Shown here piece after piece: positions 33,921 to 42,214 of a DNA stretch of 64,000 nt. Positions within the stretch are counted from its first letter, which is position 1. Each line of letters starts with the position of its first letter. Source of the DNA: Burkholderia sp. 4M9327F10 (GTDB taxonomy: Bacteria; Pseudomonadota; Gammaproteobacteria; Burkholderiales; Burkholderiaceae); contig NZ_SCNV01000028.1 in assembly GCF_005503145.1 (NCBI RefSeq), positions 38,652-102,651 of the forward strand, in the 5' to 3' direction. A program made the translations under genes and the position numbers. The notes beneath the pieces are model-generated. The model saw only the letters and a list, made by a program, of their open reading frames with translations, had not been told where the DNA came from and did no database searches.

Positions 33921-34850
33921 TCAGCCCAGCGAAACGTACGCCGGCACGCTATGCGACAACGCGGCGGCGGCCACGAACACACCGATCATCGCCAGGGCTT
34001 CGAGGTAAAGCACGTTCGTGAAGGTATGCGCGTCCATCGTCGAGGCGGTGCGGCGCAGCCGCGGCAGTGCCGAGAAGCGGTTCAGGCCGCCAAACAACAG
34101 CGCCAGCGCAACGAGTGCAAGCTTGAGCGTCAGGACGTGCCCCCAGGTGCTGATCTCAATCGCCTCAAACGAGCCGCCCGAACCGCGCACGGCATTGAAG
34201 ACACCGGTCACCAGCACGACTGCCACCGCGACCAGCGACACGTTCGACACCTGCGTGGCCGTACGGATCAGGATGCCGCGGGCGGTCGAGGTGCCGAGCG
34301 CCGGCAGCGCCACCAGACCGGCCGCCACAACGAGACCGCCCCACACGCTGGTGGCCAGCACATGCAAGGTATGCACGCCGATTGCCGCCGAGGCGGGCCC
34401 CCCGTCGGCCGCATGTCCGAGCGACGCCTTGCCGCCGGCAATAGCGATCACCGCCAGCCACAGCAGCGCATTGCGCAGCGTGCCCGTGTGCGAGGACAGC
34501 GCGGTGAGCAGCAACACCAGCGCACCGATAAACGCGACGCTCCAGGCGTAGCCGACATGGGTCTGCGACAGCACCGTGGGAATGACGCCGAACGCCTGCG
34601 GCAAGGCACTGCCGCTCATCGCCGCGGCCTCGTACAGCAGCCAGCCGAGGTCGGCGAGCACAAGCACGAGGCTCGCCGTCAGCATCGAGCGTTGCGCACG
34701 CAACCACGCCGGACGCGCCGGTGCAACCTTCGCCTGGGCATCCTTCGCAAGCCAGGCGCCAAGCAGCGCCGAACCGACTGCAAACGCAAACGCGACATTC
34801 ATGAGCGCGGCCATTGCGACCTGCCCGATCCACAATCCGTCTACTCTCAT
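33921..34850 (-). CDS. copD: CopD-family copper resistance membrane protein
   Basis: A 309-residue inner-membrane protein with about eight transmembrane helices of the CopD/PcoD superfamily, thought to move copper into the cytoplasm or to cofactor-loading sites. HAADGGPASAAIGVHTLHVLATSVWGG contains the conserved His residues, and later TWGHVLTLKLALVALALLFGGLNRF is the family's C-terminal signature. The ATG at 34850 overlaps the stop of the upstream small secreted protein (ATGA). Its neighbour, a cytochrome c pair, is divergent. Confidence 0.88.
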   Translation of the reverse strand: MRVDGLWIGQVAMAALMNVAFAFAVGSALLGAWLAKDAQAKVAPARPAWLRAQRSMLTASLVLVLADLGWLLYEAAAMSGSALPQAFGVIPTVLSQTHVGYAWSVAFIGALVLLLTALSSHTGTLRNALLWLAVIAIAGGKASLGHAADGGPASAAIGVHTLHVLATSVWGGLVVAAGLVALPALGTSTARGILIRTATQVSNVSLVAVAVVLVTGVFNAVRGSGGSFEAIEISTWGHVLTLKLALVALALLFGGLNRFSALPRLRRTASTMDAHTFTNVLYLEALAMIGVFVAAAALSHSVPAYVSLG

Positions 34851-35053
34851 TGCACAGTGAACGCGTAAGTGGCCGTCTCGCGCGGCGCGGTGAAATGGAT
34901 CGTCGGCAGCCCCAACAGCGCGACTTCAACGTTCGGCGCAAGTTTGAGCGAAGCGGGACGCGCATCGGCGTGCGCGCAAGAGATCGCGGCAAGTGCCGCG
35001 GCACCGGCAGCCGTCGCGCACGGCGACGGGCGGTTGAAATCGGATAGCTTCAT
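34847..35053 (-). CDS. Small secreted protein coupled to copD
   Basis: A 68-residue protein with a Sec signal peptide (about residues 1-30, hydrophobic core ATAAGAAALAAIS, cleavage near AHA-DA), leaving roughly 38 mature residues that end in TAPRETATYAFTVQ. It overlaps copD by four bases, so it is translated together with it. It sits where copC is found in other operons but is too short for CopC (about 100 residues mature) and lacks its Met/His motifs; it may be a degenerate or different periplasmic partner. ATG at 35053. Confidence 0.6.
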   Translation of the reverse strand: MKLSDFNRPSPCATAAGAAALAAISCAHADARPASLKLAPNVEVALLGLPTIHFTAPRETATYAFTVQ

Positions 35054-35440
35054 GAAAGGCGAATTGCTTGTCGAAAAATACACGGAGGCGGATTGCGCGC
35101 GGTGCAACAAGACACCGGCGCCCCGGGAGTGTACGCTTCGATGGTTCGCATGCGTGTGGGTTCAACCGAGTTGCGTCTTCATGCTGGGGAAACAGTCGAG
35201 GCACGGGTAGGAGATCAACGCAAAGGCAACCCGGGCGAAACCCAAAAGGCATGGGAGAGGTGCCCGATACACACTGCGTCAAACTGTCCCATCGGCGTTT
35301 ACGAGGAGGTGCCAGGTGGCCTGTGGCAAATAGTCACCATTACACAGCGATGATAGAATGCTGCGTCGCCGCAGCCCCACTTGCCCCCAAGCCGAGCCGG
35401 TCGAAGCTCGGTCGGGTCCCCGAATCTGATGGAGTTACGC
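35054..35440. other. Divergent region between copD pair and cytochrome genes
   Basis: About 390 bases with no convincing gene. It must carry the promoters of both sides. TAGAAT near 35354 is a possible -10 for the cytochrome genes, but no clear -35 is seen. A ribosome site (GGAG) precedes the GTG at 35441. No palindrome or riboswitch that I can recognise. Confidence 0.45.
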
Positions 35441-36160
35441 GTGTCTTCAAGACGCATTTTCCGCCCGCTGCTTGCCTTTCTGCTGATCGGCGCTGCAGGC
35501 GTCTATAGCGCTGCGAAAGCGCAGACTCAGCCCCAGACCCCGGACACGATGGAAGCGCGCGTACAGGCTTGTGCAGCCTGCCATGGCACGCACGGTCAAG
35601 GGACGGACAACGACTACTTCCCCCGCCTCGCAGGCAAGCCGGCTGACTATCTGTACAACCAGCTCAAGAATTTCCGCGAGGCGCGCCGCAAGTATCCGCC
35701 CATGAACTACCTCGTCACGTATCTCTCGGACGACTACCTTCATCAGATTGCCACGTACTTCTCGCAACAGCGCCCGCCGTACCCGCCGCCGGCCAAGCCG
35801 ACGGTGTCGTCGAGCACCTTGGCGCGCGGCCAGGAGATCGTGCTGCACGGCGACGCTGCGAAGCAGATTCCGGCCTGCGCCGCTTGCCACGGCAAGGCGC
35901 TGACCGGCATGCAACCGGCCATTCCGGGTCTGGTCGGCCTGCACGCCGACTACATCAGCGCGCAGCTCGGCGCGTGGCGCTCCGGCTCGCGTCACGCCAT
36001 TGCGCCTGACTGCATGCACACCATCGCCACCCGCTTGACCGATGATGACGTGAATGCCGTCGCTTCATGGTTGTCCACCCAGACGGCTCCGCAAAACCCC
36101 GTGCCGGCTCCGGCGCGCTCGTTGAAGACTCCGCTTGCCTGCGGCAGCGAACCGCAATAA
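35441..36160 (+). CDS. Dihaem c-type cytochrome (c4-like)
   Basis: A 239-residue exported cytochrome. After a signal peptide (about 1-29, cleavage near AKA-QT) come two haem-binding motifs, CAACH in VQACAACHGTHG and CAACH in IPACAACHGKAL, each in a class I cytochrome domain with a distal Met later, as in cytochrome c4. It acts in the periplasm as an electron carrier. I chose GTG 35441 because GGAG is six bases ahead; an ATG 12 bases upstream is in frame. A trihaem cytochrome gene begins 21 bases downstream, so the two form an operon. Confidence 0.88.
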   Translation: MSSRRIFRPLLAFLLIGAAGVYSAAKAQTQPQTPDTMEARVQACAACHGTHGQGTDNDYFPRLAGKPADYLYNQLKNFREARRKYPPMNYLVTYLSDDYLHQIATYFSQQRPPYPPPAKPTVSSSTLARGQEIVLHGDAAKQIPACAACHGKALTGMQPAIPGLVGLHADYISAQLGAWRSGSRHAIAPDCMHTIATRLTDDDVNAVASWLSTQTAPQNPVPAPARSLKTPLACGSEPQ

Positions 36161-36181
36161 GGCACCGGGAGAGATGACCAA

Positions 36182-37480
36182 ATGAAACGCAAGACTGTGT
36201 TCGCCCTTTCGGCAGTCGTCGTGGTTGCGGCCGCTGCCCTCGTTCCCGTCCTGTGGTCGGGCGGCGACAACCTGCACAACGGCAGCGCCATGGCGGCCAC
36301 CCCCGCCGACCAGGCTGCCCTGGTCAAGAAGGGCGAGTATCTCGCCCGCGCCGGCGACTGTATTGCCTGCCATACAGTGCGTGGCGGCAAGGAATTCGCC
36401 GGCGGTCTGCCCATGCTGACGCCGTTCGGCACGATGTTCACGCCGAACATCACGCCTGACGACCAGTACGGCATCGGCAAGTGGACCCAGGACGACTTCT
36501 ACCGCGCCTTGCATACGGGCCGCTCGAAGGACGGCAGCCTGCTGTACCCGGGCTTCCCGTTCACGAGCTACACGAAGGTCACGCGCGCCGATTCGGACGC
36601 CATCTACGCGTATCTGCGCTCGGTTCCGCCGGTCAACATTCCGAGCCGCCCGCATGAACTGAAATTCCCGTTCAACAACCGCAACCTGCTGATCGGCTGG
36701 CGTACGCTGTTCTTCCGCGAAGGCGAGTACAAGGCGGATCCGACCAAGTCGGTCGAATGGAACCGCGGCGCGTACCTGATCGAAGGCCTCGGCCACTGCG
36801 GCATGTGCCACACCTCGATCAACGCAATGGGTGGTCCGGTCAACTCGGCGGCCTTCGCCGGCGGCCTGATCCCGCTGCAGAACTGGTATGCTCCGTCGCT
36901 CACGTCGAACAAGGAAGCAGGTCTGGGCGACTGGGACATCAAGGACATCCAGGATCTGCTGAAGAACGGCGTGTCGCAGCGTGGCGCGGTGTTCGGTCCG
37001 ATGGCCGAAGTGGTTCACAACAGCTTGCAGTACATGTCGGACGACGACATCCAGGCGATGGCCACGTATCTGAAGACCATTCCGCAGAAGAGTGAAGCGC
37101 CGGAAAACCTGCAGCTGGAAACCTCGGCTCAGTTCGGCACGGAGCTGCTGCAGCAAGGTCAGAAGATCTATACGGACAACTGCGCGAAGTGCCACGAGGC
37201 GAACGGTCTCGGCCAGCCGCCGAACTTCCCGCCGCTCGCCAACAACCAGTCCATTCAGATGCCGTCGGCGGTGAACCCGATCCGTATGGTGCTGAACGGT
37301 GGCTACCCGCCGAGCACGGACGGCAATCCGAAGCCTTACGGCATGCCGCCGTTCGCGCAGTCGCTGTCGAACCAGGAAGTGGCTGCCGTGGTAACGTATA
37401 TCCGTATGTCGTGGGGCAACCACGGTACGGCAGTGTCGCCGCAACAGGTGGCCGATCTGCGTTCCGCGCCGCTCGACTAG
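36182..37480 (+). CDS. Trihaem c-type cytochrome (dehydrogenase cytochrome subunit type)
   Basis: A 432-residue membrane-anchored cytochrome with an uncleaved or cleavable N-terminal helix (about 5-25) and three CxxCH motifs: CIACH near 61, CGMCH near 209 and CAKCH near 336. The layout matches the cytochrome subunits of membrane alcohol and gluconate dehydrogenases (AdhB type), which pass electrons to ubiquinone. No flavin or PQQ catalytic subunit is next to it, so its partner is elsewhere. It follows the c4-like gene and ends at a strong terminator. Confidence 0.9.
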   Translation: MKRKTVFALSAVVVVAAAALVPVLWSGGDNLHNGSAMAATPADQAALVKKGEYLARAGDCIACHTVRGGKEFAGGLPMLTPFGTMFTPNITPDDQYGIGKWTQDDFYRALHTGRSKDGSLLYPGFPFTSYTKVTRADSDAIYAYLRSVPPVNIPSRPHELKFPFNNRNLLIGWRTLFFREGEYKADPTKSVEWNRGAYLIEGLGHCGMCHTSINAMGGPVNSAAFAGGLIPLQNWYAPSLTSNKEAGLGDWDIKDIQDLLKNGVSQRGAVFGPMAEVVHNSLQYMSDDDIQAMATYLKTIPQKSEAPENLQLETSAQFGTELLQQGQKIYTDNCAKCHEANGLGQPPNFPPLANNQSIQMPSAVNPIRMVLNGGYPPSTDGNPKPYGMPPFAQSLSNQEVAAVVTYIRMSWGNHGTAVSPQQVADLRSAPLD

Positions 37481-37500
37481 ACGGCACAAGCAATAAGGAG

Positions 37501-37542
37501 GGCGCGGCCTGCGGTTTCCCGCAGGCCGCGCCCTTCGTTTTT
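37501..37542 (+). terminator. Intrinsic terminator of the cytochrome operon
   Basis: A perfect 14-bp stem (37501-37514 with 37519-37532, GGCGCGGCCTGCGG and complement) with a TTTC loop, then CTTCGTTTTTT. It starts 21 bases after the cytochrome stop. Confidence 0.9.
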
Positions 37543-37604
37543 TAGGACCATAGCCGGACCAGTACAGGCACAATGGCATACTGGATCAGGCAGGAGAAAA
37601 TGTC

Positions 37605-38225
37605 GTGCATGTCGGTGAGCGTTTTAACAGCATTACCCACCTCGTCGGCGCGGTGCTGTCGGTGGCGGGGCTGGCAACGCTCGTCACGATGGGCGCGCTG
37701 GACGACGATGCGTACAAGGTCGTCAGCTTCAGCGTTTACGGCGCCATGCTGTTCGTGCTGTATGCTATCTCCACGCTCTACCACAGCGTGCGCAACCCGC
37801 GCGTCAAGGCGGTCCTGCAGAAATGCGATCATTCGGCTATCTACCTGCTGATCGCCGGCAGCTACACGCCGTTCACGCTGGTCACGCTGCGTGGACCGTG
37901 GGGCTGGTCCCTGTTCGGGGTAAGCTGGGGCCTTGCGGCCTTGGGGATCGTGCAGGAACTCACGCTCGGGCGACGCACCCGCAGCGTATCGATGGTGCTG
38001 TATGTCTTGATGGGATGGCTCGCGCTCGTTGCCATTCGTCCGCTGGTCGAAGCGTTACCGACCGCGGGCACCGCATGGCTCGTGGCCGGCGGGATCATCT
38101 ACAGCGTCGGCATCTACTTCTTCATCAACGACGAGCGCATCCGGCACGGACATGGTATCTGGCACCTGTTCGTTCTGGCGGGCAGTCTGTGTCAATTCGT
38201 CAGTGTTGCGCGCTACGTCGCGTGA
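37605..38225 (+). CDS. Hemolysin III family (TrhA/YqfA-like) membrane protein
   Basis: A 206-residue, seven-helix membrane protein of the PAQR/hemolysin III superfamily. GERFNSITHLVGAVLS at the start with Ser and His, then YHSVRNPRVKAVLQKCDHSAIYLLIAGSYTPF with the Asp-His pair, and a C-terminal HGIWHLFVLAGS give the conserved metal-binding His/Asp set. E. coli TrhA influences membrane lipid homeostasis; haemolysis itself is not implied. The start is GTG at 37605 with AGGAG eight bases ahead. Confidence 0.88.
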   Translation: MHVGERFNSITHLVGAVLSVAGLATLVTMGALDDDAYKVVSFSVYGAMLFVLYAISTLYHSVRNPRVKAVLQKCDHSAIYLLIAGSYTPFTLVTLRGPWGWSLFGVSWGLAALGIVQELTLGRRTRSVSMVLYVLMGWLALVAIRPLVEALPTAGTAWLVAGGIIYSVGIYFFINDERIRHGHGIWHLFVLAGSLCQFVSVARYVA

Positions 38226-38408
38226 CACGCCACGACGGCGAAGTGCAACTTAAGGCCAGTCAACGTGTCTTGATAGCGCGTTGAAGCATTCGGCACACGC
38301 TGGCGTGTGCCGCCGATTTCCCTGCGAACGGACCAGGGCTCTAGCCCCGAGGCGCGCCTGCTGGCCGCGCGTTTGCCGTTTCGCGATACTGCATTGCAAA
38401 GAGTTTTT

Positions 38409-40004
38409 ATGTCTTTTGATTCTCTCGGCTTGTCCGAACCGCTGGTCCGTGCTGTTCACGAACTCGGCTACACCAACCCTACTCCCATTCAGTTGCAGGC
38501 GATTCCGGCCGTGCTCAACGGCGGCGACCTGCTCGCCGGTGCGCAGACCGGCACCGGCAAGACGGCCGGCTTCACGCTGCCGATCCTGCAGCGTCTGCAC
38601 AGCATGCCGCCGGTCACCACGGCCGCCGGCAAGCGCGTGGTCCGCGCGCTGATCCTCACGCCGACGCGCGAACTCGCGGCGCAGGTCGAGGAAAGCGTGC
38701 GCGCCTACGGCAAGTACCTGAAGCTGAAGTCCACGGTGATGTTCGGCGGTGTGGGCATCAATCCGCAGATCGATGCGCTGCGTCGCGGCATCGATATCGT
38801 GGTGGCCACGCCTGGGCGTCTGCTCGATCACATGCAGCAGAAGACCATCGACCTGTCGCATCTCGAGATCCTCGTGCTCGACGAAGCGGACCGCATGCTC
38901 GACATGGGCTTCATCCACGACATCAAGCGCGTGCTCGCCAAGCTGCCGCCGAAGCGCCAGAACCTGCTGTTCTCCGCGACCTTCTCCGACGAGATCAAGA
39001 CGCTCGCCGACAGCCTGCTCGATTCGCCGGCGCTGATCGAAGTCGCGCGCCGCAACACGACGGCCGAAACCGTGGCGCAAAAGATCCACCCGGTGGACCG
39101 CGACAAGAAGCGCGAGCTGCTCACGCACCTCATCAAGGAACACAACTGGTTTCAGGTGCTGGTGTTCACGCGCACCAAGCACGGCGCGAACCGCCTTGCC
39201 GAGCAATTGACCAAGGACGGTATCAGCGCCCTCGCGATTCACGGCAACAAGAGCCAGTCCGCGCGCACCCGTGCGCTCGCCGAGTTCAAGAACAACACGC
39301 TGCAGGTGCTGGTGGCGACCGATATCGCGGCGCGCGGCATCGATATCGACCAGTTGCCGCACGTGGTCAACTACGACCTGCCGAACGTGCCGGAAGACTA
39401 TGTGCACCGTATCGGCCGCACTGGCCGCGCCGGCGCGACGGGTGAGGCGGTGTCGCTGGTGTGCGTCGACGAACTGCAGTTGCTCAAGGATATCGAGAAG
39501 CTGATCAAGCGTCCGGTGCCGCAGGAAGTGATCGCCGGGTTCGAACCGGATCCGAACGCGAAGCCGGAGCCGATCCTGCGCCGCGGCCAGGGCGGTGGCG
39601 GCGGTGGTGGTGGCCGTCAGCCGCGTCAGGGTCAAGGTGCGCCGCGGGGCGACGGCGCGCGCCGCGATGGTGGTGCGGCCAAGCCCGCACAGCGTTCGGG
39701 TCAGCGCCCGGCCGGCAGCCAGCAAGCCAAGGCGCAGGGCGCCAAACCGGCCGGCGCCGGCACGACGGGCCAACCGCAAGTGCGCAAGGACAATCCGCGC
39801 CACGAGACCACTCGTCATCACGGCAAACCTGGACCTTCCACGCATGACGGCGCCGGCGCCACGCATGCACCGCGCAAGCCGCAGGGTCAGGGCAGGCCGC
39901 AGGGCGGCAACCCGGGCGCATTGCTGGGCGGCGGCGCCAAGCCCCGCAGCGATGCGCCGCGTAGCTCGCAACCGCCGCGCAACGGCGGTCAGCGCGGGCG
40001 TTGA
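38409..40004 (+). CDS. rhlE: DEAD-box RNA helicase RhlE
   Basis: An ATP-dependent RNA helicase, 531 residues. The RecA1 domain has the Q motif (NPTPIQLQAIP), motif I AQTGTGKT, Ia PTRELAAQ, II DEADRMLDMGF and III SAT. RecA2 has VATDIAARGIDI and HRIGRTGRAG. The last 150 residues are Gly/Arg/Gln/Pro-rich with an uninterrupted Gly run, a disordered RNA-binding tail typical of RhlE in this family of bacteria. The ATG at 38409 starts MSFDSLGL; the frame is open upstream, but this is the standard N-terminus. RhlE acts in ribosome assembly and RNA decay. Confidence 0.95.
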   Translation: MSFDSLGLSEPLVRAVHELGYTNPTPIQLQAIPAVLNGGDLLAGAQTGTGKTAGFTLPILQRLHSMPPVTTAAGKRVVRALILTPTRELAAQVEESVRAYGKYLKLKSTVMFGGVGINPQIDALRRGIDIVVATPGRLLDHMQQKTIDLSHLEILVLDEADRMLDMGFIHDIKRVLAKLPPKRQNLLFSATFSDEIKTLADSLLDSPALIEVARRNTTAETVAQKIHPVDRDKKRELLTHLIKEHNWFQVLVFTRTKHGANRLAEQLTKDGISALAIHGNKSQSARTRALAEFKNNTLQVLVATDIAARGIDIDQLPHVVNYDLPNVPEDYVHRIGRTGRAGATGEAVSLVCVDELQLLKDIEKLIKRPVPQEVIAGFEPDPNAKPEPILRRGQGGGGGGGGRQPRQGQGAPRGDGARRDGGAAKPAQRSGQRPAGSQQAKAQGAKPAGAGTTGQPQVRKDNPRHETTRHHGKPGPSTHDGAGATHAPRKPQGQGRPQGGNPGALLGGGAKPRSDAPRSSQPPRNGGQRGR

Positions 40005-40127
40005 GCGCGGACATTGAGTGTCGGCGTTGGGTGTCGGCGTTAGGCGCAGGCGTTAGCCGGCAAGCCTCATCGCCTTCATTCGTTGGCGCTATTTATTGAC
40101 GCTACTCATCGGCACCAGTCCTCGCCG

Positions 40128-40649
40128 TCACAAACGGGCCGCCGCAGCGGCCCGCTTCAGGTGCTCGATCTGCCGCTCCCATCGATCGAGCACCGCCCCA
40201 CTCCCCTCTTCCAGTTCGAACGTGATACCGCCCGTCAGGCGCGCATAGCGAACCCGCTGCGTCTCGCCGTTATCGATGAAGCCAATAAAGTGGGCCAGCC
40301 CGCTGTCGTCGCCACTCGCCGAGGCCAGCGGCTCGAACTGCAACTGCACCTGATAGAACGCGTCTTCGCAGACAAAGGTCAGCGCCGCGCGGCCGCTCTG
40401 CGTCAGCACGCCGGCAGCCCGCGACTGCGGCCATAGCGCGATGCAGAGCGTGCGTGAATCGGGCGCATACAACTCGCCCACGCCCAGCAGCGAAGTCCGC
40501 ACGTAGCCGTTCGCGCCGGCCGTCAGCAACGATGCGGTAAAGCCGGTCTTGCTCGCCAGTGCGCTGCCGTCGAACAAGGCACGCGCCGCAGGCGGCCATT
40601 CGTCGAAGACGTCCTGCTCGAGCTGACGCCTGGATACAGAATCGGTCAT
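40128..40649 (-). CDS. Pyridoxamine 5'-phosphate oxidase-like flavin-binding protein
   Basis: A 173-residue protein that looks like a split-barrel flavin- or haem-binding domain. YVRTSLLGVGELYAPDSRTLCIALWPQSRAAGVLTQSGRAALTFVCEDAFYQVQLQFEPL has the strand pattern and the conserved Arg and Thr of the family (read in parts). It lacks the C-terminal arm of true PNP oxidase, so the substrate and cofactor are uncertain. The ATG at 40649 (MTDSVSRRQL) fits; the open frame continues upstream. A hairpin separates it from the ferritin-like gene upstream. Confidence 0.65.
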   Translation of the reverse strand: MTDSVSRRQLEQDVFDEWPPAARALFDGSALASKTGFTASLLTAGANGYVRTSLLGVGELYAPDSRTLCIALWPQSRAAGVLTQSGRAALTFVCEDAFYQVQLQFEPLASASGDDSGLAHFIGFIDNGETQRVRYARLTGGITFELEEGSGAVLDRWERQIEHLKRAAAAARL

Positions 40650-40704
40650 CGCCGGACTCCGGTTGGTCGATCGTCTTGAATCGAAATACGCACTATGAAA
40701 ACAC

Positions 40705-40730
40705 GAATGGCCCGCGCAGGCGGGCCATTC
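40705..40730 (-). terminator. Hairpin after the ferritin-like gene
   Basis: A perfect 11-bp stem, GAATGGCCCGC (40705-40715) with GCGGGCCATTC (40720-40730), and a GCAG loop, followed on the minus strand by GTGTTTTC. It is about 80 bases after the stop of the ferritin-like gene. Confidence 0.6.
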
Positions 40731-40812
40731 GTTCAAACGTTCACTCACTCAACGCGCCGGAACGATCCGGCCGAGGCGTCCGGCAAGCGAGCCGTGCGCC
40801 TCCCACCGGCCA

Positions 40813-41640
40813 TCAGCGGAAGAATACATGCTGCGTAATCTTCGCGAGCGGGTAATGCACGCCGGGCTGAATGCGCGCCGGCAGGTCGAGCGGCTTGAGC
40901 AGCATCTTCACGCACATGTCGGCTGAAAGATTGCGGCGCACGAGTGCGTTGATGCGTGCAGCACGTTCGCGGTTATAGGCAGAATCGTGCACGCGCTCCG
41001 GATAGCGGATCGCAAACACATGACGCAGCGCAATCTCCGAGTCCTCGTTCTTGATTTCCAGCACACGGCGCATCAACGCGCCAAGTACTGCAAGCCGGCC
41101 ATTGCCTTCGATCTTGTTGTACTTCTTGAAATACTTGAAAAAGTGCTTGTAGTGACGCACTTCGTCGGTGCGAATGTTGTCCGTGATCTGCTTGAGCACG
41201 GGCTCATCCGAGCACTCGCCGATCGCCCGGTACAGCGTTGCCGTGCCGGTTTCAACCACGCAGCGTGCAACCATTTCAAGCGCACGCGTTTTCTCGAAGT
41301 CCTCGACGGAACACGTCTTCGAATACTCTTCGAAGAAGTTATGGAAGGCCGTATCCCAGTCGAACTCCGGCCAGACGTAAGCGATATAGGTCTTCAGGGC
41401 CCGGCCGTGCTGCATTTCTTCGGGCTCCCACTCATTGTTGAGCCACGCCGATACTTCCGGGTCGCCATTGAAGAAGGTGCTCAGGTTGCTGGTGTAGAGA
41501 TCCGTACCGCTTTCAATAAACGAGGCCGCGCACAGCAGAAGCAGCAGATCTTCGTTGGCCACGGCCTGTTGCCGGTCGATCCGGGTGAGGTCAATGTCCT
41601 CAATCCGCCAGGGCATCACATGGTTACGCTCAGTGTGCAT
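40813..41640 (-). CDS. Ferritin-like (di-iron) domain protein
   Basis: A 275-residue mostly helical protein. It contains the carboxylate/histidine patterns of a di-iron four-helix bundle: Glu in ASFIESGTDLYT, EPEEMQHGRAL (ExxH) and, later, VETGTATLYRAI and DEVRHYKHFFKYF (DExxH). It is longer than ferritin and resembles ferritin-like or desaturase-like oxidase proteins of unknown substrate. The ATG at 41640 has GGAGCAAG in front. The gene stands alone, with an inverted repeat in its leader. Confidence 0.8.
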   Translation of the reverse strand: MHTERNHVMPWRIEDIDLTRIDRQQAVANEDLLLLLCAASFIESGTDLYTSNLSTFFNGDPEVSAWLNNEWEPEEMQHGRALKTYIAYVWPEFDWDTAFHNFFEEYSKTCSVEDFEKTRALEMVARCVVETGTATLYRAIGECSDEPVLKQITDNIRTDEVRHYKHFFKYFKKYNKIEGNGRLAVLGALMRRVLEIKNEDSEIALRHVFAIRYPERVHDSAYNRERAARINALVRRNLSADMCVKMLLKPLDLPARIQPGVHYPLAKITQHVFFR

Positions 41641-42214
41641 TTGTTTCTTGCTCCGAAAGCTGTATCGACTGATGGAGCGTGCCTCACGCCACTTGCGTTC
41701 GCCGGGCCGCCTTTGTTTCGATACAGCACCTTGAATTAGAGTTAACCCCTTGTATCTTGCATCTTAGCTGGTGTTCCGCAACTCTGCAGACAACAGAGCA
41801 CAGACCTTACCCAAGATCAGCAGTTCCGGAGACGGGATAGTCGAATTGTTCCAATACAACACAGACGCGGCGTGCGGCACGGCAACGGCAGTGCGTAAGG
41901 GGCCGCCACGGCGTGCGTCAAGGGGATGGTGCGCAAGGCGCGGTAAGGTATCAGCGGCCTCGCGTAAGGCGCGAAAATTTGCCGCAGATCAAAGGGGATG
42001 GGGACCCTCGCCGGTGCACGGCGATGCCGTTGGCGGGCAAGCCGATTAGCAGACCGAACGGCCCAGGGTGCATGGCCGTGCCCTGCGGCACCCGGAAATG
42101 AGCGGCAATAATCGGCAATAACCGGCTATGCCGATGCGCCAGACAAGCTTCACGCAATCGGCATAGCCGCAGGTCAACAGCACACTCGCGCTGCAGCGCG
42201 AGGTTTAAAACAGA
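41641..42214. other. 574-bp region between the ferritin-like gene and ggt
   Basis: No gene is supported. It holds the promoter region of the ferritin-like gene, with the inverted repeat GCTGTATCGA (41659-41668) / TCGATACAGC (41718-41727). Close to ggt it has a repeated CGGCAATAAT unit (about 42102-42120) running into a 13-bp inverted repeat, CGGCTATGCCGAT (42123-42135) / ATCGGCATAGCCG (42157-42169), which may be the ggt transcript end although no T-run follows. Confidence 0.5.

Noticed and set aside
34847..35053. CopC
   Set aside because: Position fits, but the mature part is about 38 residues and lacks the copper-binding Met/His pattern.
35200..35300. ACGCAAAG-containing stretch resembling part of a cyclic-di-GMP (GEMM) riboswitch
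   Set aside because: The partner motif GGGCAAACC and the expected helices are missing, so no riboswitch is called.
36065..37579. 504-codon open frame on the - strand opposite the trihaem cytochrome
   Set aside because: The composition is an antisense shadow (Arg, His, Val rich), while the + strand encodes three clear CxxCH motifs.
38250..39971. 573-codon open frame opposite rhlE
   Set aside because: The + strand has every DEAD-box motif. The antisense frame is repetitive and has no recognisable domain.
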